DNA of 30,754 nt from an uncultured Eggerthellaceae bacterium (GCA_910588905.1 CAJURZ010000023.1:1-30754); one strand, 5' to 3'. Positions 7,735 to 17,370 are shown, counted from the first letter of the stretch. The notes: generated from the letters alone by a model not told the origin. Numbers and translations are program-made.

Positions 7735-8877
7735 TCACCGAGGCAGCAGTTCACGAGAGATATCCGAGGGCGAGAAGACGCCCCGCTCGGTGATGATGGC
7801 GCTCACCAAGGCCGCTGGGGTCACATCGAAGGCAGGGTTCAGGACCTCGACCCCCTCCAAGGGCGCTGAGAGGACCTCTTCTGCGGAGCGCTGCTCTATG
7901 ACGATGTCGGCCCCCGTGAGGGTGTGGCCGTCGAAGGTGGAGGTGGGAGCAGCCACATAGAAGGGGATATGGAAATGATCAGCCAAGACGGCGACCCCCA
8001 ACGTCCCGATCTTGTTGGCCACATCCCCATTGGCTGCGATGCGATCAGCCCCCACGATGACGGCATCCACCAGCCCTTGGGCCATGACCGATGCGGCCAT
8101 GTCGTCACAGATGAGGGTGACCGGCACCCCTGTCCGGGAAAGCTCCCAGGCGGTCAAGCGCGATCCCTGACAGACCGGCCTCGTCTCATCGGCGAAGACC
8201 CTCTCTATCTTGCCCGCCTGCGCCGCAGCATAGATGACCCCCAGGGCCGTACCGTAGAAGGCGGTAGCCAGGCTCCCGGCATTGCAATGGGTGAGCACCG
8301 AGGCGTTCGGCTCCAAGAGCTCAGCCCCCAGCCTGCCCAGCTCCCGATTGGCAGCCTCGTCTTCAAGGGCCACCGCTTGCGCTTCGCAGATGAGCGCCTC
8401 CGCCACCGCCTGGGGAGCCCTCCCCTCTTCCTGAGAAGCCGCGGCCACTGCCATCAAGCGCCGAACGGCCCAGCGGAGGTTGACCGCGGTGGGCCGGGCA
8501 CGAGCGATGGTCTCTGCGGCCTGCTCTAACGTGAGAGAGAACCGCTCGGGTGCATCCTGGGCAGCAGCCCAGGCAGCCAACGCCACAGCAGCAGCTCCGG
8601 CCACCCCGATGGCAGGAGCACCTCGCACCTTGAGCGCCTTGATCCAGTTGATGACCTCTTCCCAGCTGTTGGTGCAGAGATAGGCCTCTTCCAGCGGGAG
8701 GCGCGTTTGATCCAGGATGCAGAGGAGCGGCGTGCCTTCGGGAACGTTCTCAGACACAACGAAAGCAGCCGCCGCAGAAGCGGCAGCTGCAGGTAGGTCA
8801 GCATCTCCTGAGCCTCCCCCGCGGGTCAGAGACACCGCACGGGGGAGCTTGGCAAGATCGAAGGTCAAAGGTCTCAA
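7735..8877 (-). CDS. mtnA: S-methyl-5-thioribose-1-phosphate isomerase (MtnA-like)
   Basis: eIF2B-alpha-like sugar-phosphate isomerase; MtnA converts methylthioribose-1-P to methylthioribulose-1-P in methionine salvage. Visible motifs: LDQTRLPLEEAYL, KVRGAPAIGVAGA, THCNAGSLAT, ETRPVCQGSRLTAWEL (family Cys present), CDDMAASVM, GADRIAANGDVANKIGT and PFYVAAPTSTFD. The start is a problem: the frame runs up to 9009 inside ppdK without a plausible start. TTG at 8877, overlapping the ppdK stop, and TTG at 8865 are the best candidates, neither with a good ribosome binding site. About 50 residues, partly Ala-rich (PAAAASAAAAF), precede the family core. No other methionine-salvage gene is in the window, so a related role such as ribose-1,5-bisphosphate isomerase is possible but less likely. 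Confidence 0.85.
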   Translation of the reverse strand: MRPLTFDLAKLPRAVSLTRGGGSGDADLPAAAASAAAAFVVSENVPEGTPLLCILDQTRLPLEEAYLCTNSWEEVINWIKALKVRGAPAIGVAGAAAVALAAWAAAQDAPERFSLTLEQAAETIARARPTAVNLRWAVRRLMAVAAASQEEGRAPQAVAEALICEAQAVALEDEAANRELGRLGAELLEPNASVLTHCNAGSLATAFYGTALGVIYAAAQAGKIERVFADETRPVCQGSRLTAWELSRTGVPVTLICDDMAASVMAQGLVDAVIVGADRIAANGDVANKIGTLGVAVLADHFHIPFYVAAPTSTFDGHTLTGADIVIEQRSAEEVLSAPLEGVEVLNPAFDVTPAALVSAIITERGVFSPSDISRELLPR

Positions 8878-11594
8878 GCCTGTTCGATCTGAGCCTGAGC
8901 TGCAGCCAGGCGGGCTACAGGCACTCGGTACGGGGAGCAGGAGACGTAGTCGACGCCGATGCGATCGAAGATATGGATGGATTCCGGGTCCCCTCCATGC
9001 TCGCCACACACGCCGCAGACGATATCCGGATTGCCCTCATGCCCCAGCTCAACGCCCATCTTCACCAGCTTGGCCACACCGCCTTCATCAACGGTGGCGA
9101 AGGGATTATGGGTGAGCAGGCGCTCCTGGAGGTACTGCGGGACGAATTCCCCTTCCACGTCATCACGGCTGAAGCCGAAGGTGGTCTGCGTGAGATCATT
9201 GGTGCCGAAGGAGAAGAAGTCCGCTTCCTGGGCGATCTCATCAGCGGTGAGCGCAGCGCGCGGGAGCTCGATCATGGTGCCGATGGGGATATCCAGGCCC
9301 ACGCCTTCAGCTTCGGCCACCTCTGCTATGACGCCCTCGGCGATGGCACGGAGCTTCGCCAGCTCGTTCACCGTCGAGACCAACGGGATCATGATCTCAG
9401 GAGCCGGGTTGTGGCCCTCTTTCAATAGCTTCGCACAGGCCGTGGCGATGGCGCGGATCTGCATCTTGGGCAGCACCGGATAGACGATGCCCAGGCGCAC
9501 GCCACGCAGACCCAGCATGGGGTTCTGCTCAGCGAAAGCGTCTATCTTCTCCAACATGGCGCGCTTCTCAGCGATATCGGCAGCCGGTGCACCGGTCTCC
9601 TCCATGCGGGCGATGACCACTTCCAGCGAACGGGGGCTGTCGAGGAACTCATGGAGGGGCGGATCCAGCAGGCGCACGATGACGGGCAGGCCGTCCATGG
9701 CCTTGAACATCTCGTAGAAGTCACCGGACTGGGCCTCATAGAGGGCAGCGGTGGCCTTCTCGCGATTGAGCTCGTCGTCGTTCAGGATGAAGGACTGGAT
9801 GATCTGCTTGCGATCGCCCAGGAACATGTGCTCGGTCCGGCAAAGGCCGATGCCACCCGCACCGAATTCGCGGGAGAGATGGGCGTCTTCCGGATTGTCC
9901 GCGTTGGCGCGCACGCCAAGTCGGCGGTACTCATCGGCCCACTCCAGGATGGTGTCCAGATCCCCGGTGAGCTCCGGCTTCACCAGATCCACTGCTCCCA
10001 GCACCAGGATGCCCGTCGTGCCGTCGATGGAGATCATATCCCCCTCATGGATGACCACGTCCGTGCCGTTGACGGCGGCCTCCTTCTTCTCGGCATCGAT
10101 GCGCAGGGCCTCAACGCCGCAGACGCAAGGAGCGCCCATGCCGCGGGCGATGACGGCTGCATGGGAGGTCTTGCCGCCATGGGAGGTGAGGATACCCTCG
10201 GCTGCGATCATGCCTGCCAGGTCATCCGGGGTCGTCTCCCAGCGGACCAGCACGCACTTGCGACCCTCTTCGGCAGCGGCCACGGCATCAGCAGCAGAGA
10301 AGACGGCTTCGCCCACCGCAGCACCCGGGCTGGCATTCAGGCCACGGGCCAACACATCATAGCTGGCATCCTTGTCGAACTGAGGATGCAGCAGCTGGTC
10401 CAGCTGATCCGGCTCGACGCGCATGACGGCTTCCTTCTTGGTGATGAGACCCTCGTTCACCATCTGGATGGCGATATGCAGCGCTGCCTGGGCGGTGCGC
10501 TTGCCCGCACGGGTCTGAAGCATCCAGAGCTTGCCCTGCTCGATGGTGAATTCGATATCGCACATGTCACGGAAGTGGTTCTCCAGCACGACGAAGATGT
10601 CCTCCAGCTGCTGGCCTGCCTCTTCCAGACCCTGCACCTCTTTGAGCTCAGCGATGGGGCTCGTGTTGCGGATGCCCGCCACCACGTCTTCGCCCTGGGC
10701 ATTGACCAGGTAATCCCCGTAGAACTCCTTCTCGCCGTTGGCGGGATTGCGAGTGAACGCCACGCCGGTAGCCGAGGTGTTGCCCTTGTTGCCGAAGACC
10801 ATGGATTGCACGTTGACGGCGGTGCCCAGGTCATCAGCGATCTTGTTCTTCTTGCGATAGAGGACCGCGCGGGGGTTGTTCCAGCTGCCGAACACCGCTT
10901 CGATGGCCAACTGCAGCTGCATCATGGGATCTTGCGGGAAGGCCACCTTGCCATCTACCACGAGGGCCGGATAATCCGCGGCGGAGACGTTCTCGGAGAA
11001 GATCCGCTTGAAGACAGCCACCAGTTCCTGAAGGTCCTCGGCCGTGAGGTCGGTATCAGACTTCACGCCCCGCTCGTTCTTGATGGCGGTGATGGCGTTC
11101 TCGAACAAGTCTCCATCCAGGCCCATGACCACGTTGGAGAACATCTGGATGAAGCGGCGGTAGGAGTCCCAGGCGAAGCGGGGATTCTCCGTTTGGGCGA
11201 TGAGCCCGTTGATGGACTGATCATTCAGCCCCAGATTCAGCACCGTATCCATCATGCCCGGCATGGACATGGGGGCACCCGAACGAACGGATACCAGGAG
11301 CGGATCTTGGGCATCGCCGATGCGCTTGCCCATGCGCTCTTCCAGGTCAGCCCGGTACTCAGCGATGGTGTCCAGAGCGCCCTCCGGCCACACATTCCCA
11401 GCGTTGGCGTACTCCATGCAGGTCTGGCAGGTGATGGTGAATCCCGGAGGCACCGGCAGCCCGATATTGGCCATCTCAGCCAAATTGGCGCCCTTGCCGC
11501 CCAGGATGGCTTTCATGTCGGTGTTGCCTTCGGTGACATTCTTACCCTCTGCGTCCTTGCCGAATGCGTAGACGCGCTTAACTTGATCGGTCAC
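8874..11594 (-). CDS. ppdK: Pyruvate, phosphate dikinase
   Basis: Interconverts pyruvate + ATP + Pi and PEP + AMP + PPi in the cytoplasm; in anaerobes it often serves glycolysis with PPi. 906 residues, three parts. The N-terminal ATP-grasp domain has GGKGANLAEM and VRSGAPMSMPGMMDTVLNLG. The phosphohistidine domain has TSHGGKTSHAAVIARG, with catalytic His at about 478 and the regulatory Thr at about 476. The C-terminal PEP/pyruvate TIM barrel has GLCRTEHMF, GTNDLTQ and CGVCGEHGGDPESI with the catalytic Cys. I chose GTG at 11594 because GAAGGAG lies 6 bases upstream; the ATG at 11627 has no ribosome binding site. ppsR, two genes upstream, encodes its likely regulator. Confidence 0.97.
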   Translation of the reverse strand: MTDQVKRVYAFGKDAEGKNVTEGNTDMKAILGGKGANLAEMANIGLPVPPGFTITCQTCMEYANAGNVWPEGALDTIAEYRADLEERMGKRIGDAQDPLLVSVRSGAPMSMPGMMDTVLNLGLNDQSINGLIAQTENPRFAWDSYRRFIQMFSNVVMGLDGDLFENAITAIKNERGVKSDTDLTAEDLQELVAVFKRIFSENVSAADYPALVVDGKVAFPQDPMMQLQLAIEAVFGSWNNPRAVLYRKKNKIADDLGTAVNVQSMVFGNKGNTSATGVAFTRNPANGEKEFYGDYLVNAQGEDVVAGIRNTSPIAELKEVQGLEEAGQQLEDIFVVLENHFRDMCDIEFTIEQGKLWMLQTRAGKRTAQAALHIAIQMVNEGLITKKEAVMRVEPDQLDQLLHPQFDKDASYDVLARGLNASPGAAVGEAVFSAADAVAAAEEGRKCVLVRWETTPDDLAGMIAAEGILTSHGGKTSHAAVIARGMGAPCVCGVEALRIDAEKKEAAVNGTDVVIHEGDMISIDGTTGILVLGAVDLVKPELTGDLDTILEWADEYRRLGVRANADNPEDAHLSREFGAGGIGLCRTEHMFLGDRKQIIQSFILNDDELNREKATAALYEAQSGDFYEMFKAMDGLPVIVRLLDPPLHEFLDSPRSLEVVIARMEETGAPAADIAEKRAMLEKIDAFAEQNPMLGLRGVRLGIVYPVLPKMQIRAIATACAKLLKEGHNPAPEIMIPLVSTVNELAKLRAIAEGVIAEVAEAEGVGLDIPIGTMIELPRAALTADEIAQEADFFSFGTNDLTQTTFGFSRDDVEGEFVPQYLQERLLTHNPFATVDEGGVAKLVKMGVELGHEGNPDIVCGVCGEHGGDPESIHIFDRIGVDYVSCSPYRVPVARLAAAQAQIEQA

Positions 11595-11600
11595 GATGCA

Positions 11601-11607
11601 CTCCTTC
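11601..11607 (-). promoter_or_regulatory. Ribosome binding site deciding the ppdK GTG start
   Basis: GAAGGAG on the minus strand, 6 bases before GTG at 11594. It places the start 11 codons downstream of the longest open frame. Confidence 0.75.
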
Positions 11608-11740
11608 AACGACCATCGACCAGACATGATCCCCCTTGCTCATGGATGATGCCAAGCAAATGGGAGCCCTTGCTCTTCAAAGGCGACGTTATGATAACAA
11701 TCAGAAGGGGGGCGAACGGTGCTCTTGGCTCCTTTATTTC

Positions 11741-13372
11741 TTAAGTGGCAGCGTTCGGGTCATACATCGAGAGCCAGCTCTTCTTCGCATAGGCTCGATA
11801 CCCCTCCCCGCTGGGGATGGCGACGTAATCCTCGTTGTCCTTGTAATAGGATCCAGCCCCTGATTCCGTGGGGAAGATCAGCACATCGAAATCGAAGCGC
11901 TGGCTGTAGGCGCTGAAGGAGATATCACCGGTGGACATATCCACATACTCTTTGTAATAGTCGATGGTCTGCCCGGTCATGGCAGGGCTCCAGAGCTCAG
12001 GACGCGGATCGATGTTCACCTTGTATCCGCGGTATTCCAGATACCCCCCCGCATTGAAGAAGGTCAGCACCTGGGTGGTGCGCTTGTCAGCCCCGATCCT
12101 GTCCAGATAATCAGCCGTATTGACGGGAGTGCGTCCGTTGTTCTCAGGCAGCTCTTCCAATGCTGGCACCTGGAAGAGCGCCACCACCACGGATACCGCC
12201 ACCCCTGCTGCCAGGATGACGAGGCCAAGGGCCCTCCCCTTTCGCCCGGCTTCCTCCCGAAGAGCAGCAGCTGGGCGCGTCTGGGCTGTACCCCAGGCAA
12301 TGAAAAGGAAGCAGAACAGCGGTGCCAACCACTGATTGCGAACATAGAGCAAGGCAGCGACGATGGAGGCCAACGCCAAGAGCATGAGCGGCAGGTTCAT
12401 CCGTTTGAGGGAGAGCCGCCCAGCCACGAAACAGGCTGCCAGCATCCAGAGGGTCACGATCATGGTGATATAGCTTCCAGCCGGACGGAGCGCACCCATC
12501 TCCTTGATGTTGTCCTTATACCCTGCAGACCCGAAGGAGAGGAAGAGGTAGAGCGCCCCCTTCACCGTATAGGGATTGACGAACAAGGCCCCTGCAGAGA
12601 TGGCGATGACCACCCAGAGGGGAATGCGGGCATAGGAAGCCTGCTCGAAGCCGATCCCCAGCAGCTTGCCTCTCCGGTGGAAGGGGGCCAGAAGATCCGG
12701 CAGCGCATAGCAACCCATGATGAACAGATCATAGGGGGCCATAGCCGCATGAATGTTCACATGCACCACTACGATCAAAGGCAGGCCGATGAGCCGGGAT
12801 AGCTTCCCCGTCCTGCGGTAGCTCTCACAGAGATAGACCACCCAGACGAAGGCGGTCATGGAGAGCAAATGAGGGCGAATGGAAGCATAGGAGGTAACGC
12901 CCACCAAGCAGAAGAAGACGAATACCAAAAGCAGGAGGTCGTTGGTCCGGCCCCGACGCAGATAACGCCCGACCCAGAACAGGGATGCGCCGAAAGCCAG
13001 GTAGAGAGCTGAGACGAAGATGGCCAGTCCCACGAATCCGAAGGGCTTGTAGATGAGATACACGATCACGCAATAGAGCCACTGCTGAGCCACGAAGCCA
13101 AGATCGGGCTGGATGGAGAACGGGTTCGTGTAGGGAATGCCGTGAGCGAGGATGTACTCCCCCGTAGCCAGGATGAACCAGACATCGTTGTCGTAGGATC
13201 CCACGAAGATGCAGCCAGCGGTGTACAGGAGGATGGCACAGGCAACGAGCGCCATCAGGAGAGGGCAGAGGTCGCGCTTCGGCCGTGTTGCCGACACCGC
13301 CCCTGCCTCTGGAGCCGCCCATTGGTTGGAAGCTGCCTGGGGCAGCGGAGCATCTTTGATCATCTCGTCCAC
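11741..13372 (-). CDS. Polytopic GT-C-like membrane protein of unknown function
   Basis: Not assigned to a characterised gene. About 543 residues with about ten hydrophobic segments between residues ~35 and 430, then a ~115-residue extracytoplasmic C-terminal domain. An early loop reads SYDNDVWFILATGEYILAHGI, then NPFSIQP and QQWLY; this resembles the D-x-W-F-H-x-x-tG-x-x-I motif of GT-C-fold glycosyltransferase-like proteins. The tail has GGYLEYRGYKVNIDPRPEL, also common in that group. The usual WxxHEWL acidic residue is missing here (WLY). The longest frame reaches 13525, deep in ppsR. GTG at 13372 after AGAGGAAAG, or ATG at 13363, is preferred. It sits between ppsR and ppdK, but I see no functional link. 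Confidence 0.75.
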   Translation of the reverse strand: MDEMIKDAPLPQAASNQWAAPEAGAVSATRPKRDLCPLLMALVACAILLYTAGCIFVGSYDNDVWFILATGEYILAHGIPYTNPFSIQPDLGFVAQQWLYCVIVYLIYKPFGFVGLAIFVSALYLAFGASLFWVGRYLRRGRTNDLLLLVFVFFCLVGVTSYASIRPHLLSMTAFVWVVYLCESYRRTGKLSRLIGLPLIVVVHVNIHAAMAPYDLFIMGCYALPDLLAPFHRRGKLLGIGFEQASYARIPLWVVIAISAGALFVNPYTVKGALYLFLSFGSAGYKDNIKEMGALRPAGSYITMIVTLWMLAACFVAGRLSLKRMNLPLMLLALASIVAALLYVRNQWLAPLFCFLFIAWGTAQTRPAAALREEAGRKGRALGLVILAAGVAVSVVVALFQVPALEELPENNGRTPVNTADYLDRIGADKRTTQVLTFFNAGGYLEYRGYKVNIDPRPELWSPAMTGQTIDYYKEYVDMSTGDISFSAYSQRFDFDVLIFPTESGAGSYYKDNEDYVAIPSGEGYRAYAKKSWLSMYDPNAAT

Positions 13373-13386
13373 CGGCTTCTTTCCTC

Positions 13387-14304
13387 TCAAGCAGGATGGT
13401 ATCTCGTGTACAGGTCCATGATCTCTTGGGCCGTCTCTTCCACTGCCTTGCCATCGGTCCTGATGACATAGCAACCCAGCTGGCGCATGAGCGCTCGAGC
13501 GCTCTCCAGGTCCTCGTAGATGCATTCCGGATCAGCATAGGACCCTGCCACCAGGGCAGCATTGCCGATGCGCCGGGAACGGATGCCTGAGAGCACATCA
13601 GGAGTGGACATCAGCCCGAACAGGCGCGACGGTTCCACCTCGAAGAGCTCCTGCGGAGGCGTGGTCATCACATCGAGGGGGACATTGGCCACATGGAAGC
13701 CATGTTGGGCCAGGTAGATGCATACCGGCGTCTTGGAGGTGCGAGAGACTCCGATGACCACGATGTCAGCCTTGGTGAGGTCTTGGGGATTCCGACCGTC
13801 GTCATGCTCGATGGTGAATTCCAATGCCGCCACGCGATTGAAGTAGTTGATATCAGCCACCCGAAGCATCCCAGGGGTATCCTTCGGCGAGAGTCCGCTG
13901 ATATCCGCCATAGCTGTGATGGCCGAGGTCAAGAGATCGACACCATAGATGTTCTCATGTTCGGCGATATAGGCTGAGACCGCATCCCTCAGATCCGGTG
14001 CCACCAATGTGTAGAAGACGAGCAACCGGTCATCACCCAGGTGCTCTACGTGGTAGGCAGCATGGTGATCCAGATAGTCCCGTACCTGCTCGAAGGATTT
14101 CACCTTGCCCAGGATCTCTATCTTGGGATTCGTCACCCCGAATTGAGCAGCCGCAGCCTGGGCCATGGTACGGGCGGTCTCCCCCACCGAATCAGAGACC
14201 ACATGCACGGTAGGGAATTGGGCATTCCCCCTCACATCCTCATGGATGAAGGGAGAATCAGACTGCATAGGTCCTCGGGCCGCCATGACAGGGTATTCCT
14301 CCAC
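13387..14304 (-). CDS. ppsR: Pyruvate, phosphate dikinase regulatory protein (DUF299)
   Basis: Bifunctional serine/threonine kinase/phosphorylase that uses ADP to inactivate PPDK by phosphorylating the Thr next to its catalytic phospho-His, and Pi to reverse this. Up to 305 residues: VVSDSVGETART (35-46), the P-loop GVSRTSKTP at 185-193 (usually GVSRTGKTP), NVPLDV, and LMSTPDVLSGIRSRRI. Target PPDK is in the same gene run and keeps the Thr. The start is uncertain: GTG at 14304 gives the longest frame, while ATG at 14286 has GGAGG 11 bases upstream. It follows glyS by 14 bases; glyQ-glyS next to this family (yqfL) is known in Bacillus. Confidence 0.93.
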   Translation of the reverse strand: MEEYPVMAARGPMQSDSPFIHEDVRGNAQFPTVHVVSDSVGETARTMAQAAAAQFGVTNPKIEILGKVKSFEQVRDYLDHHAAYHVEHLGDDRLLVFYTLVAPDLRDAVSAYIAEHENIYGVDLLTSAITAMADISGLSPKDTPGMLRVADINYFNRVAALEFTIEHDDGRNPQDLTKADIVVIGVSRTSKTPVCIYLAQHGFHVANVPLDVMTTPPQELFEVEPSRLFGLMSTPDVLSGIRSRRIGNAALVAGSYADPECIYEDLESARALMRQLGCYVIRTDGKAVEETAQEIMDLYTRYHPA

Positions 14305-14318
14305 CCTTGTTACTTCGC

Positions 14319-16397
14319 TCAGACGAGCTTCCCGAAGTCGGCCACGTTCGCGAACACCTCAACGAAGGCATTCAGCAGGCGTAGGCGGTTCAAGCGCACC
14401 GCCTGATCCTCAGCCATGACCATGGTCTGCTCGAAGAACTCATCGATGGGCTTGCGAAGGGAGGCCAGATGGGCCAGGGCAGCCGGATAGTCATCTCCCT
14501 CCAATGCTTCTGCCACCTGCGTGCGCACCGCTTCGATGGCTTGAGCCAATGCCGATTCAGAGGCATCGAAGATGGACGCATCGTAGAGGCACCCCACCTC
14601 TGGGTCACGGAGGTTATTCGCCCGGGCGAACGCAGTGGAGAGGTCCTCGAAGTCAGCCGGGGCCTCCTTGCGGGCCGCATCCAAGGCCTGGGTGCGCGCG
14701 ATGATGGTCACCGGTTCGGTGACGCCGCAAGCCAGCACCGCCTCGATGGCATCAGGGGTGCTGCCGCCATCCTTGAGCATGACCTTCGTGCGCGTGATGA
14801 AGAAATCGAGCACGGCTCGTTCCGTCTGGGCTGCATCAAGATCAAGACCGTCTTCCTGGTAGATGCGCAGAGCATCCCGAATGGTTGTCGTCAGGCTCAC
14901 CCCAAGGCCGCTCTCCAGGATGGAGATGACACCCAGGGCGGCTCGGCGCAGAGCGAAGGGGTCAGAGGAACCCGTGGGGAGCTGGCCCACAGCGAATAGA
15001 CCGCAGATGGTGTCTATCTTGTCGGCCATGGCCACCATCTTACCCACCACGCCACTGGGCAGCTCATCCCCAGCGAAGCGCGGCTTGTAGTGATCCGCCA
15101 ACGCCAGTGCCACCTCAGCGTCTTCACCCTGGGCCTGGGCGTAGTAGGAGCCCATGATGCCCTGGACGCTGGTGAATTCGATCACGGCATTGGTCACCAA
15201 GTCAGCTTTGGCCAAGAGCGCAGCTCGGGCCACCTTCTGGGCAAGGGCCGCGTCGAAGGCAGCATCCAGGCAAAGGCGCTCAGCCAACCGGCCCACGCGG
15301 GCTGTCTTGGCGCGCATGGTGCCCAACTGCTCCTGGAACACCACTTCGTCAAGGCGCTCGACATAGTCTTCAAGAGGCTTCTTCAGGTCCTCCTCATAGA
15401 AGAACTTCGCATCGTAGAGCCGGGCAGCCACCACCCGCTGATTGCCGTCGATGATGTTATCCGCGAAAGCGGGATCGCCGTTGGAGACGATGATGAACCG
15501 ATTCGTCAGCTTGCCGTCCTTGTAGAGCGGGAAGTAGCGCTGGTGCATCAGCATGGCGTCAACGATGATCTCCTCCGGTACGGCCAAGAAGCTCTCGTCG
15601 AATTGGGCCAGCAGGGGGGTCGGAGACTCAGAGAGGTTGATGACCTCGGTGAGCGTCTTCTCGGGGAGCACGGCCTTGAAGCCCTCGCCCAGCTCTTGCT
15701 CCATGCGGGTAACAGCCTCTTCGATCAAGGCTTTGCGCTCGGCCTGGGTGGGGATGATACGCAGGCTGCGGACCACGGACTCGTAGTCATCAGCCCGGGG
15801 GATGTCGGCTCCTTCTGGAGACAGCACCCGGTGCCCTTCCGTATGGCGGCCCGATACAGCCCCCGCAAAGGTGAGCGGGATGACCTCTGTCCCGAAGAGG
15901 GCCACGATCCAACGGACGGGCCGGGAGAAGAGCTCGGAGTAGCTGGCCCAGCGCATGGACTTGGGCCAGGGGATGGATTCCAGGACCCCTAGGAGCACCT
16001 CAGGCAGGAAGGCGGTCACCTCTTGGGCCGGGATATGACGGCTGGCGAAGACGTACTCCACGCCCCCTTCTTCCCGCACCTCCAGCTCAGAGACGTCCAC
16101 GCCCTTGCCCCGGGCGAAGCCAGAGGCAGCCTTGGTGGGGTTGCCCTCCTCGTCAAAGGCGATCTTGACAGAGGGCCCCTTGAAGACCTCGTCCACCGCC
16201 TCGGTCTGTTCGGATACCCCTTCGATGACCACAGCCATGCGCCGCGGCGTGGAATAGACGGATATCTCACCGTAGCCCACATTGCGCCCATCCAGCGCCT
16301 GCTCCAGGATCTGGGGAAGCTTCTCAGTGGCGCTCTTCAGATCGAAGGCGGGGATCTCTTCGGTGCCTATCTCGAATGTCAGGGTCTGAGCGCTCAT
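14319..16397 (-). CDS. glyS: Glycyl-tRNA synthetase beta subunit
   Basis: Beta chain of the bacterial alpha2beta2 GlyRS; binds tRNA-Gly and is needed for charging. The 692-residue protein starts LTFEIGTEEIPA, the family hallmark. It carries SMRW near residue 146, RPVRWIVALFG, the HD-like segment around ADKIDTICGLFAVG with GSSDPFALRRAALG, and ends in a DALR-type anticodon-binding region (about 575-690). Length is standard (about 690). The start overlaps the glyQ stop by four bases (ATGA), so the two subunits are made in step. Confidence 0.97.
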   Translation of the reverse strand: MSAQTLTFEIGTEEIPAFDLKSATEKLPQILEQALDGRNVGYGEISVYSTPRRMAVVIEGVSEQTEAVDEVFKGPSVKIAFDEEGNPTKAASGFARGKGVDVSELEVREEGGVEYVFASRHIPAQEVTAFLPEVLLGVLESIPWPKSMRWASYSELFSRPVRWIVALFGTEVIPLTFAGAVSGRHTEGHRVLSPEGADIPRADDYESVVRSLRIIPTQAERKALIEEAVTRMEQELGEGFKAVLPEKTLTEVINLSESPTPLLAQFDESFLAVPEEIIVDAMLMHQRYFPLYKDGKLTNRFIIVSNGDPAFADNIIDGNQRVVAARLYDAKFFYEEDLKKPLEDYVERLDEVVFQEQLGTMRAKTARVGRLAERLCLDAAFDAALAQKVARAALLAKADLVTNAVIEFTSVQGIMGSYYAQAQGEDAEVALALADHYKPRFAGDELPSGVVGKMVAMADKIDTICGLFAVGQLPTGSSDPFALRRAALGVISILESGLGVSLTTTIRDALRIYQEDGLDLDAAQTERAVLDFFITRTKVMLKDGGSTPDAIEAVLACGVTEPVTIIARTQALDAARKEAPADFEDLSTAFARANNLRDPEVGCLYDASIFDASESALAQAIEAVRTQVAEALEGDDYPAALAHLASLRKPIDEFFEQTMVMAEDQAVRLNRLRLLNAFVEVFANVADFGKLV

Positions 16398-17320
16398 CGC
16401 ACATCCTCCTTCGCCTCAGCCTTTGGTGAGATGCCGACGACCTGCTCCATATAAGAGGCGCAGCAGGCCTTCGCCAAGGTGCGAACGCGCAGGATGTAGC
16501 CCATGCGCTCGGTGGCGGAGATGACGCCCCGGGCATCCAGGAGGTTGAAGGTGTGGCAGCACTTCAAGACCGAATCATAGGCCGGAAGCGGCAACCCTGC
16601 CTCCAACGTGCGCATGCACTCGTCTTCGCGGTCAGCGAATTCCTTGAACAGGAAGTCCGTATCAGCCACCTCGAAGTTGTATTGGGAGTATTCGCGCTCG
16701 TTCTCCAGGTACACATCACCGTAGGTGAACGTGACCCCATCAGGACCCTTCGCCCAGACGATGTCGTAGACGGAATCCACCCCCTGGACGAACATGGTCA
16801 GGCGCTCTAGACCATAGGCTATCTCTACCGGGACCGGCTTGCATTCGAAGCCGCCCACCTGCTGGAAGTAGGTGAACTGGGTCACCTCCATGCCGTCGAT
16901 CCAGACCTCCCAGCCCAGACCCCAGGCACCCAAGGTGGGGGACTCCCAGTCATCCTCGACGAAGCGCACGTCATGGGCATCGGTGTCTATGCCGATGGCC
17001 CGCAGAGACGCCAGGTAGGCCTCCTGGATATCATCCGGTGAGGGCTTGATGAGCACCTGGAATTGATAGTAGAACTGCAGCCGGTTGGGGTTCTCGCCAT
17101 AGCGGCCATCCGTAGGACGCCGACAACCCTGCACATAGGCGGTGCGCCAAGTGTCCGGCCCCAATGAGCGCAATGTGGTAGCCGGGGCGTTGGTACCCGC
17201 CCCCACTTCGTTGTCATAGGGTTGCAAGATGACGCAACCCTGAGAGGCCCAGAACTCTTGGAGCCTCATGATGACCTCTTGGAAGGTTGGAGTCTCTCCA
17301 ACCGCTGCCCTGCTAGCCAA
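16394..17320 (-). CDS. glyQ: Glycyl-tRNA synthetase alpha subunit
   Basis: Catalytic class II chain that forms glycyl-adenylate. 308 residues, matching the family closely: FWASQGCVILQPYDNEVGAGT, RRPTDGRYGENPNRLQFYYQFQV, LGAWGLGWEVWIDGMEVTQFT, and TYGDVYLENE. It extends to LLDARGVISATERMGYILR at the C-terminus. The start is TTG at 17320 preceded by AAAGGGG about five bases upstream; it gives an N-terminus aligning with E. coli GlyQ. The gap to lepB upstream is 50 bases, with no terminator seen, so lepB-glyQ-glyS-ppsR may be one transcript. Confidence 0.97.
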   Translation of the reverse strand: MASRAAVGETPTFQEVIMRLQEFWASQGCVILQPYDNEVGAGTNAPATTLRSLGPDTWRTAYVQGCRRPTDGRYGENPNRLQFYYQFQVLIKPSPDDIQEAYLASLRAIGIDTDAHDVRFVEDDWESPTLGAWGLGWEVWIDGMEVTQFTYFQQVGGFECKPVPVEIAYGLERLTMFVQGVDSVYDIVWAKGPDGVTFTYGDVYLENEREYSQYNFEVADTDFLFKEFADREDECMRTLEAGLPLPAYDSVLKCCHTFNLLDARGVISATERMGYILRVRTLAKACCASYMEQVVGISPKAEAKEDVR

Positions 17321-17370
17321 TGGATCCCCTTTCCCTTGTTGCTATCTTGGAAGCGCGATGGATCCGCGCG

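Noticed and set aside
9651..11744. 697-codon plus-strand open frame
   Set aside because: Antisense to ppdK, which has complete family motifs; long opposite-strand frames are expected in high-GC genes, and the translation shows no recognisable domain.
17321..17370. T-box leader upstream of glyQ
   Set aside because: The gap to lepB is only 50 bases and lacks any room for a specifier stem and T-box; nothing similar is seen.
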